Source: Geomobilibacter sp964432205
Lineage (GTDB): Bacteria > Desulfobacterota > Desulfuromonadia > Geobacterales > DSM-12255
Direction of reading: 5' to 3'
Assembly (NCBI GenBank): GCA_964432205.1
Contig: CAYSMK010000022.1
Span: 1-64,000, forward strand
Length of the DNA: 64,000 nt
The translations under genes were made by a program, and so were the position numbers. Under the pieces are notes generated by a model. The model ran no database searches, was not told the DNA's origin, and saw nothing but the letters and a program-made list of their open reading frames with translations. Shown here piece after piece: positions 16,810-26,479 of the stretch. Numbering within the stretch: position 1 is the stretch's first letter; each line of letters begins with the position of its first letter.

Positions 16810-17967
16810 ATGATGAAGGGTTTCATTGTCGCCATCAGCATGCTTACCGTCATTGCCATGGGTGCTGCCGCGCGAGCGGACATCACGATTGGCGTGAACC
16901 TCGGCACTACGGGGCCTGCGGCTTCCCTCGGCATTGCGGAAAAGAATGCCATTACGCTTGGCCCGTCCGTAATTGCCGGGCAAAAGGTCAACTACGTTGT
17001 CTACGATGACGCCACCGACACCACCAATGCCGTGCAGAACGTCAAGCGTCTGATCGCTGAGGCCAAAGCTGATATCCTGATCGGCCCCACCTCTGCACCA
17101 ACCGCCAAGGCCGTGGTTGACACGGTCGCAGAATCAAAGACCCCCATGATCCAGCTTGCACCGAGCCCGGGCGGTTCTTTTGACAATCCCAAGCGCAGGT
17201 GGATCTTCAACGCCCCGCCGTCTGAAGATGTTTACGCCGCCGCACTGTTTAAGCATTTGCTGAAAAAGGGGGTCAAGACGGTTTCCGTGATAGCGGTGGA
17301 TGACGCCTACGGTGAGAACTGCACCGCTGCCTACAAGAGGCTTGCGGATCAAAACGGTATCAAGACCCTGACCATTGAGAAGTACAAGCGGTCCGACACC
17401 AGCGCTACCGCTCAGGTGTTGAAGGCCATGCAGGGCAATCCGGATGCGGTCTATATCGCCGCGGCCGGGACACCGGGAGCACTGCCGCATGTGGCCCTGA
17501 TCGAGCGCGGCTACAAGGGCAAGATCTACCAGTCGGGCGGCTCCGCCAACGCCGAGTTCCTGAAGGTCGGCGGCAAGGCCCTGGAGGGATCGTACATGCT
17601 CGCCTCTCCCGTTCTTGCAGCGGAGCAGTTCCCCGATGGCTATCCGGGGAAAAAAGAGGCTCTGGAATTTGTGAAACAGTACGAAGCCAAATTCGGGACT
17701 CGGAACTTTTTTGGGTCGCTCGCCTGGAATGCCCTGAAGATCGTTGAGGCCGCCGTGCCCAAGGCCTTGAAGAAAGGCAAGCCGGGCACGGAACAGTTCC
17801 GGGCCGCCCTGCGTGACGCCATCGAGGGCACCAAGGGACTTAAGGCTGCCGGTGCGGTAATTACCATGACCAAAGCCGATCATACCGGCATTGACCAGCT
17901 CGGAATGTCAATGTTGCGGGTCGAAAACGGCAAATGGAAACTGGAAGCCCACGCTGATTACAAGTAG
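16810..17967 (+). CDS. Branched-chain-type ABC transporter substrate-binding protein
   Basis: 385 residues with a signal peptide (about 1-23, ending AAARA). The mature protein begins DITIGVNLGTTGPAASLG, the classic LivJ/LivK opening, with GPTSAPTAKAV near residue 90 and the typical two-lobed type I periplasmic binding fold. AAGGAGGAATATG provides a strong start. Relatives bind branched amino acids but also aromatic acids and amides. Here the protein follows a feruloyl-CoA-like ligase, so an aromatic acid is a reasonable ligand. Its membrane and ATPase partners are at 20362-23881, separated by a lipoprotein and a porin gene. Confidence 0.9.
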   Translation: MMKGFIVAISMLTVIAMGAAARADITIGVNLGTTGPAASLGIAEKNAITLGPSVIAGQKVNYVVYDDATDTTNAVQNVKRLIAEAKADILIGPTSAPTAKAVVDTVAESKTPMIQLAPSPGGSFDNPKRRWIFNAPPSEDVYAAALFKHLLKKGVKTVSVIAVDDAYGENCTAAYKRLADQNGIKTLTIEKYKRSDTSATAQVLKAMQGNPDAVYIAAAGTPGALPHVALIERGYKGKIYQSGGSANAEFLKVGGKALEGSYMLASPVLAAEQFPDGYPGKKEALEFVKQYEAKFGTRNFFGSLAWNALKIVEAAVPKALKKGKPGTEQFRAALRDAIEGTKGLKAAGAVITMTKADHTGIDQLGMSMLRVENGKWKLEAHADYK

Positions 17968-18072
17968 GGAGGCTACCTGGGTGGGCGCCGTGAATAAGAG
18001 CTCACGGGACGTCAGGCAGGAACATCTGAATCTGTGATTGATTGGTCAATAGACCGCAAGAAGGAGACCACC

Positions 18073-18687
18073 ATGCGACAAAAGAAGGACGCTTTATCGA
18101 GTCTCGTCCGAACGATCCCTTTTCTTCTGCTGATGGTTCTGTCTGCCGGATGTGCGGGAACAACTGTTCAGTCCCAGGGGCAGCGGGGTTATGTCGAGAT
18201 CGACAATCCGGCGTTTACCATGTCTCCCACGTCGCCGGAAAAGATCTGGGTACCTCGTGAGTCCGTTGACAAAGGGATACCCCGGGGCGGGGAACTGGTC
18301 AAGAAGGGGTATGAATCCGTAACAGGCCCGGAGACATCGGCCCCGCAACCGACAACCGCGCCTGCGCCTGCGCCAACAGTCACACCATCCCAGGCAGGGA
18401 TTACCGAACCAGCCGGCAAGCCGGCAAGACTGGTCCCGCACTTCGGACTGGTGGTGGCTCTGGACGGAAACAAGGTCTATTTCAATCTGGGCAGGGAGGC
18501 CGGGTATTCCCCCGGCCAGACCTTAAAGGTGCACCGGGGCGGAACGGTCATAGAAGGACTTGGCCTGGCACCCGGGGAATTGATCGGAACGGTTGAGGTC
18601 CTCGGCTATGTCGGGACAAGAGGCGGATACGGTCTTCTAAAACAGGGTGGGCCGGTACGGATAAACGATCTGGTCGGGGTCGAATGA
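18073..18687 (+). CDS. Lipoprotein of unknown function
   Basis: 204 residues from the ATG at 18073 (AAGGAG upstream). A lipoprotein signal ends in LSAGC, with the lipidated Cys at residue 27. A Pro/Thr/Ala-rich linker lies around residues 90-115, followed by a small glycine-rich C-terminal domain beginning near residue 120 (VVALDGNKVYFNLGREAGYS) that could be a beta-barrel of the kind found in FlgT-like proteins. Being between a periplasmic binding protein and a porin suggests an envelope accessory role in uptake. I do not recognise a specific family. Confidence 0.7.
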   Translation: MRQKKDALSSLVRTIPFLLLMVLSAGCAGTTVQSQGQRGYVEIDNPAFTMSPTSPEKIWVPRESVDKGIPRGGELVKKGYESVTGPETSAPQPTTAPAPAPTVTPSQAGITEPAGKPARLVPHFGLVVALDGNKVYFNLGREAGYSPGQTLKVHRGGTVIEGLGLAPGELIGTVEVLGYVGTRGGYGLLKQGGPVRINDLVGVE

Positions 18688-18809
18688 CAAGCCGCTACGC
18701 CTGAACAGACCGGTTACCGTCAGAGAACAGAGTGACCACGGAAATTCGTGCTGAGAAGAATCTGAAGTCGGTTTTGTTTCAACAACTACAACCCATATGG
18801 AGGCATGCA

Positions 18810-20183
18810 TGTTGAAAAAACTGTCCATTACGATCGCCGCGCTGTTACCGATGCTTGCTGTAAATGCCATGGCAGAGGAACCGTCTTTGGCAAAGGATTT
18901 GCCGCCCCCTTACAACTGTGATTATGAGCCGTCGTGCGAGGTGCCCCGGGGATCTACGGCGCCATGAGCTCGCCGGTACGAAGCAAATTCAATCTCTCCG
19001 TCGGCGGCTATGTCAAACTGGACTACGTCTACAACTCAGCCGCGGTCGGACCGTATTTCCCGCAAAACTCGATACCCGCCAAAGGCACGACAGCGAACAA
19101 GAGAGATGAATCGCTCATGACCGCCCGGCAGTCGCGCCTCTGGTTCAAGGCTGCCGGTCCGACCCTGCTCGGCGCCAAGACCGGCGCCGTGATCGAGGGG
19201 GATTTCTTCGGTACCGGCTCTCTGTCGAACGAGTTCGGCAACATGCGGATGCGTCTTGCCTTCGCCTCTCTCGACTGGGCCAACACCCAGGTGATATTCG
19301 GCCAGTTCTGGGACATCTTCGGGCTGGCCGCCGCCAACACCCTTGACCTGCGGCAGGGCGGGCCGGCCGGAGCTCCGGCCAACCCGCGTGTGCCCCAGAT
19401 CCGCCTGACCCAGAAGTTCAATCTGAATAAGGACAATTACGTCAAATGGTATTCGGCATACAGAACCCGATACAGGATGCTGCCAATCCCACGGGGACGC
19501 CCGGTTCCGGTACCAGCAACGATCCATCGCTGGGGAACGCCGGCAGCTACGGTCCGGCAGTAAACGGCGCCGCACAGCTCATGTGGGTCAGCAAGGCCCT
19601 CGGTGTCGCTCCCGGCTTCTGGGGGCTGCCGATGAACTCTCTGCAGCTCGGACTCTTCGGCCTGGCAGGCACCCAGAAGATTACGGGCAATAAAGCGGTC
19701 GATGTCTATGGCTACGGGTTCTACGGTTTCGTGCCGCTCCTCAAGTCGTCGGACGGCAAGAGCCGCAAGATGACGGCGTCCTTTGAGACCCAGGCCTACG
19801 TATCTTCCGGTCTTGGCGTCCTTTCCGCCAATACGGTCTCCCTGGCAGGCAGTGCTCCCAACCTGTATGCGCCGGAGGGATACGGCCTTCTCGCCCAGAC
19901 GGTATTCTATCCGACCCAGAGCTGGGGAGTCACTGCCGGATACGGCCGCCGCGGCATTATCAACAGTGCCGACTATGCGGCCGGAACCGAGCGTTACCAG
20001 CAACTCCTTTTCGTCAACACTGCCTATGACCTGAACGCTGCGGTCCGGATTGCCGCCGAGTTTGAACACGGTTCCAGTCACTTCAAAGGGATTCCGGCCG
20101 GCACCCCGACAGCCCCGACCGGCGCCACCGGCGATAGCGGTCAGATCAACACGGCACGCCTTTCGCTCATGTATTTCTTCTAA
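18810..20183 (+). pseudogene. Porin gene (DcaP-like) with two compensating frameshifts
   Basis: A start with GGAGG and a good signal peptide (MLKKLSITIAALLPMLAVNA) at 18810 runs out of frame and stops at 18965. The protein sense continues in the next frame from about 18945 (SKFNLSVGGYVKLDYVY, porin-like beta strands) to about 19450. It then returns to the original frame (VFGIQNPIQDA) and continues to a C-terminal MYFF ending, the aromatic-terminated last strand of an outer-membrane barrel. Net shift is zero. The full protein would be about 457 residues, a normal porin length. Either it is a recent pseudogene or the assembly has two indels, one by the CCCCGGGG run near 18944. Confidence 0.75.
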
Positions 20184-20205
20184 AGAGTTTTTCCATGGTG
20201 GACTG

Positions 20206-20245
20206 GGGCACATCCTCGCCTCCTTCGGGATGTGCCCGCTTTTTT
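20206..20245 (+). terminator. Rho-independent terminator after the porin
   Basis: GGGCACATCC (20206-20215) pairs perfectly with GGATGTGCCC (20228-20237) and is followed by GC and six T residues. It ends the ligase-binding protein-porin transcript, so livH probably needs its own promoter or read-through. Confidence 0.88.
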
Positions 20246-20284
20246 AGTGGGTCGTTTCATACGTGATGCTGGAGCTGCAAAATC

Positions 20285-20311
20285 CCCGATCCAACGTCAT
20301 GGTGGATCGGG
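20285..20311 (+). promoter_or_regulatory. Hairpin in the livH leader
   Basis: CCCGATCCA (20285-20293) pairs perfectly with TGGATCGGG (20303-20311), 50 bases before livH. There is no U-run; it could be an attenuator, an RNA-stability element or an operator. No promoter was recognised with confidence between it and the terminator. Confidence 0.4.
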
Positions 20312-20361
20312 AGGGAACCTGACTGTTCCGTCTTATTAGCCGGTTACGGAGAGAGAATTAC

Positions 20362-21399
20362 ATGGATTTTCCGATTGCCTTACTTCTGGCGCAGGACGCC
20401 CTCACCAACAGTGCGATCTACATTCTCCTGGCCCTGGCGTTGATCCTGGTCTTCGGGGTCACACGCATCGTATTCATTCCGCAGGGGGAGCTCGTTTCCT
20501 TCGGAGCGCTGACGCTGGCGAGCCTGCAGCTCGGGGTAATGCCCGGCACGGTCTGGCTGCTGCTGATCCTGGCCTGCGTGGCCGCGGTCATGGAAACGGT
20601 CCGGCTGCTGTCAACCGGGTCCGGGCGGCAATTGCCGGGAGTCCTCGCACTCACCCTCGGCCCCCCCTTTGCAATTGCGCTACTGGTAAAGATCTGTGCG
20701 CCGCTCCACCTGGCCCTGGGGTGGCAGGTGCTCTTGGCCATGCTGATCGTGACCCCGATAGGCACCCTTGTCTACCGGGTGGCCTTCCGGCCGCTGGCTG
20801 ACGCGTCCGTGCTGGTGCTGCTGATCGCTGCGGTGGCGGTTCATTTTGCACTGGTCGGGTCGGGGCTCCTGTTCTTCGGCGCGGAAGGGGTGCGCACCCC
20901 TCCCTTTTCCGACGCCCGCCTGATGGTGGGTACGCTCGCCGTCTCCGGGCAGAGCCTCTGGGTATATGGCATCAGCCTGGGTCTCATCGGGATACTGGCT
21001 TGGTTCTTCAGCAGGAGCATCTACGGCAAAGCGCTGCGGGCCGTGGCATTCAACAGAAGCGGCGCCCGTCTGGTCGGCATCAGTCCGAATCAGGCCGGCA
21101 CCCTCTCCTTCGCCCTCGCGGCGGCCATCGGCTGCCTGTCGGGAATCATGATCGCGCCGATCACCACGGTCTACTATGACTCGGGGTTTCTCATCGGCCT
21201 AAAAGGCTTTGTCGGCGCCATCGTCGGCGGTATGGCCAGCTATCCCCTGGCTGCCGCCGGCGCCCTCATGGTGGCCATTACGGAGTCCTACTCATCGTTC
21301 TGGCTGAGCGGCTACAAGGATGTGATCGTCTTCACCATGATCATCCCGGTTCTGCTGTGGCGGTCATTGTCCAGCGTTCACTACGAGGAAGAAGAATGA
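20362..21399 (+). CDS. Branched-chain-type ABC transporter permease LivH
   Basis: 345 residues, highly hydrophobic with about eight membrane segments. The N-terminal ALTNSAIYILLALALILVFG and the FIPQGELVSFGAL segment are LivH hallmarks, as is the GKALRAVAFNRSGARLVGI loop near residue 220 that contacts the ATPase. It overlaps the LivM-LivG gene by four bases. It is longer than many LivH proteins (about 300) because of an extra hydrophobic stretch around residues 50-110. Probably serves the binding protein at 16810. Confidence 0.92.
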   Translation: MDFPIALLLAQDALTNSAIYILLALALILVFGVTRIVFIPQGELVSFGALTLASLQLGVMPGTVWLLLILACVAAVMETVRLLSTGSGRQLPGVLALTLGPPFAIALLVKICAPLHLALGWQVLLAMLIVTPIGTLVYRVAFRPLADASVLVLLIAAVAVHFALVGSGLLFFGAEGVRTPPFSDARLMVGTLAVSGQSLWVYGISLGLIGILAWFFSRSIYGKALRAVAFNRSGARLVGISPNQAGTLSFALAAAIGCLSGIMIAPITTVYYDSGFLIGLKGFVGAIVGGMASYPLAAAGALMVAITESYSSFWLSGYKDVIVFTMIIPVLLWRSLSSVHYEEEE

Positions 21400-23147
21400 T
21401 ACGTCGAATAGGATTGGTGCTGTTTCTGGCGCTCTTGGCGATCGTCCCGCTGTTTCCGTCATTCTATCTCACCATGGGGAGCTATATCGGGCTCTACAGC
21501 ATGGTGGCGGTGGGCCTGGTCCTGTTGACCGGTGTGACGGGGCTGACCTCGTTCGGGCAAGCGGCCTTCATGGGGGTCGGTGCCTACACGACGGCATTGC
21601 TGACCATGCATCTCGGCTGGTCCCCCTGGCTGACCCTGGTGGTTGCCGTGGCACTGACGATCGCCATCGCCTTTCTGCTGGGGGCGATCACCCTGCGGAT
21701 GGGGGGACACTACCTCCCCCTGGCAACCATCGCCTGGGGTATCAGCCTTTACTTCCTCTTCGGCACCATTCCGGCCCTGGGCGGTTCGACCGGGATCAGC
21801 GATGTCAGGGCGTTGCAGCTGTTCGGCATGGAACTGCGGGACGGGAGGGTATTCTACTATCTCATCTGGGGGGTCTGCCTTGCTGCACTCTGGGTCACGA
21901 CCAACCTGCTCGACTCCCGCGAGGGACGGGCAATCCGGGCGCTGAAGGGCGGAGTGCCCATGGCGGAAGCCTTCGGCGTCAGTGCCCTGCGCCTGAAGAA
22001 CACGGTCTTCATCTACTCATCCGTTCTTGCCTGCCTAGCCGGCTGGCTGTATGCCCACATGCAACGTTTCGTGAACCCCTCCCCCTTCGGTCTCAACCAG
22101 GGGATCGAGTTCCTCTTCATGATCACCATCGGCGGACCGTTCAGTGTCTGGGGCGCGATCACCGGCGCCACGGTGATTACGCTCCTGAAGACCGTACTTC
22201 AGGGTATCCTCCCCAAGCTGATCAGCCATACGGGCAACTTTGAAATCATCGTCTTCGGCATCATGATCGTCTGCGTGCTGCAGTGGATGCGGGGCGGGAT
22301 CTGGGCCTTTGTCGAGCAACTGCTGCCGCCCAGGCCGGACAAGCCGATCGGTACGGCATCGAACCTGTCGACCCGCCTCCAACCCCGGCAGGGTGAACTG
22401 CTGCTGAAGGTCGAAGCGGTGCGCAAGGAATTCGGCGGACTGGTGGCGGTCAATAACGTCAGCTTCGAGGTAAACGCCGGTGAGATCGTCGGCCTGATCG
22501 GTCCCAACGGGGCCGGCAAATCCACCATGTTCAACCTGATCAGCGGCGAATTGCCCCGCACGGCGGGCACGATCCTCTTGGGGGGCGAAACCGTCAGCGG
22601 ACTGCGACCGGGCCAGATTGCCCGCCGCGGGCTCAATCGCACCTTTCAGCATGTCAAGCTGATTGCCGGCATGACCGTGCTGGAGAACGTCATGCTCGGT
22701 GCCTACCTGCGCACCAGCGACGGGATCTTCGCCGCCAGTCTGCGGCTGAACCGGCCGGCCGATGCGCGGATCAGCGCTGAAGCCGCCCTTCAGCTGCGTC
22801 GCGTGGGGTTGGCCGACAGCATGTTCGTTCCGGCGGGGAGTCTGTCGCTGGGGCAACAGCGCATCGTCGAAATCGCCCGGGCGCTCTGCGCCGACCCGAT
22901 CCTGCTCTTGCTGGACGAACCGGCTGCAGGGCTTCGCTACCAGGAAAAGCAGGAGTTGGCCAAACTGCTGGGGAATCTGCGCAGCCAGGGTTTGAGCGTC
23001 CTGATAGTCGAGCACGATATGGAGTTTCTGATGAACCTGGTGGATCGAATCGTTGTCATGGAATTCGGCCAGAAACTGGCCGAGGGTCTGCCGCACGAGA
23101 TCAGGACCAACCCGGCGGTTCTGGAAGCCTACCTGGGGGGTGTGTGA
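21396..23147 (+). CDS. LivM-LivG fusion: ABC permease plus ATPase
   Basis: 583 residues. Residues 1 to about 305 are a LivM permease (GLTSFGQAAFMGVGAYTTALL; GRAIRALKGGVPMAEAFGV coupling loop). Residues about 330-583 are a LivG ATPase with Walker A GPNGAGKST (369-377), signature LSLGQQRIVEIARAL and Walker B LLLLDEPAAGL. The linker includes a charged, proline-containing segment. The start overlaps livH as ATGA. Such fusions are known in some bacteria and fix the permease:ATPase stoichiometry. No stop or frameshift interrupts the join, so it appears to be a real fusion. Confidence 0.93.
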   Translation: MIRRIGLVLFLALLAIVPLFPSFYLTMGSYIGLYSMVAVGLVLLTGVTGLTSFGQAAFMGVGAYTTALLTMHLGWSPWLTLVVAVALTIAIAFLLGAITLRMGGHYLPLATIAWGISLYFLFGTIPALGGSTGISDVRALQLFGMELRDGRVFYYLIWGVCLAALWVTTNLLDSREGRAIRALKGGVPMAEAFGVSALRLKNTVFIYSSVLACLAGWLYAHMQRFVNPSPFGLNQGIEFLFMITIGGPFSVWGAITGATVITLLKTVLQGILPKLISHTGNFEIIVFGIMIVCVLQWMRGGIWAFVEQLLPPRPDKPIGTASNLSTRLQPRQGELLLKVEAVRKEFGGLVAVNNVSFEVNAGEIVGLIGPNGAGKSTMFNLISGELPRTAGTILLGGETVSGLRPGQIARRGLNRTFQHVKLIAGMTVLENVMLGAYLRTSDGIFAASLRLNRPADARISAEAALQLRRVGLADSMFVPAGSLSLGQQRIVEIARALCADPILLLLDEPAAGLRYQEKQELAKLLGNLRSQGLSVLIVEHDMEFLMNLVDRIVVMEFGQKLAEGLPHEIRTNPAVLEAYLGGV

Positions 23148-23881
23148 TGTCCGAACGTCTGCTCACGGTGCGTGACCTGAGCGTCCGCTACGGCAAGGTC
23201 GAAGCGGTGTATGGCGTCTCCCTCGGCATGGAGCGAGGCACCATCGTCAGCGTCATCGGCCCGAACGGCGCCGGCAAATCAACCTTGCTGAATGCCCTGA
23301 TGGGGATGCTCCCGTCCCGTGGCACTGTCGAATTCCGCGGCAACGATCTGGCTAAGTTCAGCACCGAACAGCGTGTCGGCCAGGGACTCTGCCTGGTTCC
23401 CGAAACCCGGGAGTTGTTTGCCCAGATGACCGTGGCGGACAACCTGGAACTGGGGGCCTTTACCCGCGTTCGGCGGGGCGACAAAGGGATCGCCCAGAGC
23501 CTGGAAGAGGTCTTTACCCTGTTTCCCCGACTCAAGGAGCGCCGCACCCAGTTTGCCGGCAGTCTTTCGGGTGGTGAACGCCAGATGCTTGCCCTGGGGC
23601 GGGCACTGATGAGCAAGCCGACCCTGCTGATGCTGGACGAGCCGAGCCTGGGGCTGGCGCCACTGATCGTCAAGGAAATCCTGCACAACATCAGCGGCCT
23701 GCGCCAGACCGGTGTGAGTGTCCTTTTGATCGAGCAGAACGCCCGGGCAGCGCTGCAGATCTCCGACTACGGCTATGTGCTGGAAAACGGCGAGATTGCC
23801 CTGGAGGGGCCGAGCAGTGAACTGGCCAGCAATCCGCGGATCATCGAAAGTTATCTGGGGATGGGCGGAGAGCGGCAGTAA
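23147..23881 (+). CDS. Branched-chain-type ABC transporter ATPase LivF
   Basis: 244 residues. Walker A GPNGAGKST near residues 38-46, the FAQMTVADNLELGAF loop, signature SLSGGERQMLALGRALM and Walker B LLMLDEPSLGLAP are complete. The LAPLIVKEI segment and the length are typical of LivF. ATG 23147 overlaps the LivM-LivG stop; a GTG three bases earlier is possible. With LivH and LivM-LivG it completes the importer. Confidence 0.94.
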   Translation: MSERLLTVRDLSVRYGKVEAVYGVSLGMERGTIVSVIGPNGAGKSTLLNALMGMLPSRGTVEFRGNDLAKFSTEQRVGQGLCLVPETRELFAQMTVADNLELGAFTRVRRGDKGIAQSLEEVFTLFPRLKERRTQFAGSLSGGERQMLALGRALMSKPTLLMLDEPSLGLAPLIVKEILHNISGLRQTGVSVLLIEQNARAALQISDYGYVLENGEIALEGPSSELASNPRIIESYLGMGGERQ

Positions 23882-23919
23882 ATGAACCTAAATCCGGCAG
23901 TTGCAGTTAGGAGTGGTCA

Positions 23920-24735
23920 ATGAATTTCAAAGATATTCTCGTGCATATCGACAATACGCAACAATGCGCGACAAGGCTGGATCTGGCGGTCAAAGTTGCC
24001 GGGAAGCATGAGGCCCGCCTGACCGGCCTTTATGTGATAACCCATCCCCACTACCAGCCACAAAGTGAAGCGATGGGCCTCAAGGTACTGGAAGCGGAGC
24101 AGATGTTCAGACTGAGAACTGATGGAGCTGGCATCGAGGCCGAATATCTCGCCGTCGATTGGGGTGTGGTGGGTGTCAACTTGTCGGAGATCCTCAACTA
24201 TTACGCACACGCAAGAGATCTGATCATCATCGGGCAGACCGACCCGGGTTCACGAGAGGACGGCGTACCGGAAGATCTTCCTGAACGTGTTGTCGTGGGA
24301 TCGGGACGGCCAGTGCTCATTGTCCCTTTTGCCGGGACGTTCGGCACCATTGGAGAACAGGTAATCGTCGGTTGGAAGGCGGGACGGGCATCGGCACGGG
24401 CAGTCAACGACGCCATGCCATTCCTGCTCAATGCCAAACAGGTATCGGTGTTGACGATAAAGACGGTCAATGACCATCAGCCGGCCGGGAAAAGGGCGGA
24501 TTGCGATATTTGCACTCATCTGGAACGCTACCATATCAACGTCAAGGAAGAAAACCTCGTGACGGCGGACATTCCCATTGCCGACATCATGATGAATTAT
24601 GCCTGGGAAAACGGTTGCGACCTCATTGTCCTGGGCGCAGCCCATGTTCACACGTCCCGCGGGACAGTGCATCCCGGTCCCGTAGTCAAGGATCTTCTCG
24701 ATAAAATGACGCTGCCGGTACTGATGTCTTATTGA
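23920..24735 (+). CDS. Universal stress protein, tandem UspA domains
   Basis: 271 residues and a clear paralogue of the protein at 149-961: both begin M-(E/N)-FKDILVH and share TGLYVITHPHY, the GSGRPVL(V/I)VP motif and AWE(H/N)GC near the C-terminus. Two Usp domains in tandem. It lies 38 bases after livF and before the CoA-transferase, so it is probably co-transcribed with the catabolic genes. Its function beyond stress or starvation linkage is not evident. Confidence 0.85.
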   Translation: MNFKDILVHIDNTQQCATRLDLAVKVAGKHEARLTGLYVITHPHYQPQSEAMGLKVLEAEQMFRLRTDGAGIEAEYLAVDWGVVGVNLSEILNYYAHARDLIIIGQTDPGSREDGVPEDLPERVVVGSGRPVLIVPFAGTFGTIGEQVIVGWKAGRASARAVNDAMPFLLNAKQVSVLTIKTVNDHQPAGKRADCDICTHLERYHINVKEENLVTADIPIADIMMNYAWENGCDLIVLGAAHVHTSRGTVHPGPVVKDLLDKMTLPVLMSY

Positions 24736-24860
24736 CCGGTCAGACATGTGAATGCGGCTTTGTCCGGCATGCATTGCCGGGCGGGCGTCTACAGCACTTG
24801 GACTCCCGAAAACGGGAACCGACTGCGAACGATACCTGATATAACAGAGGGGATAGAACA

Positions 24861-26441
24861 ATGGAACAGGATATGATTCACCACGATAACGGTTTCAGGG
24901 CAAGGATCAGGAATCAGAAACTCCACGCGAAAATCATGACGTCAGAGGCTACCATTCCCCTCTTCCGGGACGGGATGTATCTCGGATTCTCCGGATTTGC
25001 CGAAGGGAACCCCAAGGCCGTGCCGGCTGCCATGGCCGACCACGTCGAGAGAAACAGCCTGCAGGGTAAGATGCGCTTCAACGTCTTTACCGGCGCCTCC
25101 ATCGGCATCGATGTGGATGACCGCTGGACAGAACTCGGCATGATTGACCGGCGCTGGCCCCATCAGCAGGGGGATTCGATCCGCAAGGCGATCAATCTCG
25201 CCGAGGTAAATTTTGGCGATCGACACCTGGGGATGTATGCCCAGGATTTCGGCTACGGATTTTATACCCTCGAAAACAACGGGAAGATTGATATTGCCAT
25301 AATCGAGGCCAGTTGTATTACGGAAGACGGCGGCATCGTACCAACGCTCTCCATAGGAATCACCCCGCAGATTTTGGAGCGCGCGGAAAAGATCATTATC
25401 GAGATCAACACCAGTATTCCATCTCTGGAGGGGGTTCACGATTGTGTCGGACTGGATATCCCCCCCAACAAGAATGTGTACCAGATTCTAAAGGTTCAGG
25501 ACCGCATCGGCGCGACCAGTATTTCCTGTGATCCGGACAAGATCGTTGCCATTGTCGAATCGCGCAAGTCACCGCTCGGGCGGCTTTATGGCCCGGACGA
25601 CCCAAAGTCGGTACAGATTGCCGATCATATTGTCGATTTCCTGAAATACGAAGTAAAACAGGGGAGACTGCCCGAAAATCTTCTGCCGTTACAGTCGGGG
25701 GTGGGGACGATTGCCAATGCAGTTTTCGGCGGCCTGATCAACAGCCCCTTCACCCATCTGACCGTCTGGACCGAGGTGTTTCAGGATATCCTGCTGGATC
25801 TGTTCGATTCGGGCAAACTCGACTATGTCTCTGCCGCCTCCTTTGCCTTTTCCGAGCGGGCAATACAGCGTCTATTTGCGAACTGGGACCGGTACAAGGA
25901 TAAGGTGCTCCTGCGTCCGCAGCAGATATCCAATCATGCCGAGCCAATCCGCCGTCTGGGACTGATCGCCATGAACACCCCCGTGGAGTTTGATATCTAC
26001 GGCCACGTCAACTCGTCAATTGTCGATGGTTCACGCATCATCAACGGCATCGGCGGCTCCGGCGATTTCATGCGGAACGCCTATCTGTCCATCATGCACA
26101 CCCCCTCGACCCGGCCTTCGAAAAAGGATCCAAACGGTATCAGCTGTGTCCTGCCGATGGTGACCCATGTGGATCATACCGAACACGACATGGACGTGCT
26201 GGTGACCGAGCAGGGACTTGCCGACCTGCGCGGCCTGGCACCGAGGCAGCGGGCGCAGCGGGTCATCGACACCTGCGTCCACCCGGAGTACAAGCCGATC
26301 CTGCAGGAGTACTACGATCGAGCATTGAAGGAGTGCCTGGCAAGCGGCAGCGCCCATGAACCGCACATGCTGGAAAAGGTTTTCAAGATGCACCGTCATC
26401 TCAAGGCAAACGGCACCATGAAGGTCGATAACTGGGATTAG
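24861..26441 (+). CDS. Acetyl-CoA hydrolase/CoA-transferase (succinyl-CoA:acetate-type family)
   Basis: 526 residues, the length of the Cat1/AarC/Ach1 family. Catalytic Glu305 lies in VWTEVFQD, the oxyanion/CoA loop is GVGTIANAV (280-288), and the second signature INGIGGSGDF lies near residue 394. The enzyme moves CoA between acyl-CoA and a free acid through a glutamyl-CoA intermediate, so it could activate an imported acid at the expense of acetyl-CoA or succinyl-CoA. It is followed immediately by a TRAP binding protein, which suggests an imported carboxylate as substrate. Confidence 0.9.
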   Translation: MEQDMIHHDNGFRARIRNQKLHAKIMTSEATIPLFRDGMYLGFSGFAEGNPKAVPAAMADHVERNSLQGKMRFNVFTGASIGIDVDDRWTELGMIDRRWPHQQGDSIRKAINLAEVNFGDRHLGMYAQDFGYGFYTLENNGKIDIAIIEASCITEDGGIVPTLSIGITPQILERAEKIIIEINTSIPSLEGVHDCVGLDIPPNKNVYQILKVQDRIGATSISCDPDKIVAIVESRKSPLGRLYGPDDPKSVQIADHIVDFLKYEVKQGRLPENLLPLQSGVGTIANAVFGGLINSPFTHLTVWTEVFQDILLDLFDSGKLDYVSAASFAFSERAIQRLFANWDRYKDKVLLRPQQISNHAEPIRRLGLIAMNTPVEFDIYGHVNSSIVDGSRIINGIGGSGDFMRNAYLSIMHTPSTRPSKKDPNGISCVLPMVTHVDHTEHDMDVLVTEQGLADLRGLAPRQRAQRVIDTCVHPEYKPILQEYYDRALKECLASGSAHEPHMLEKVFKMHRHLKANGTMKVDNWD

Positions 26442-26479
26442 TCTGGTGATTCCAACACAAAACACAACAGGAGGTAGAT

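Noticed and set aside
24764..24780. CCGGCA/TGCCGG stem before the CoA-transferase, also resembling a sigma-54 promoter
   Set aside because: GG to GC spacing is eight, not ten, so it is not a -24/-12 promoter; the stem is short with no U-run.
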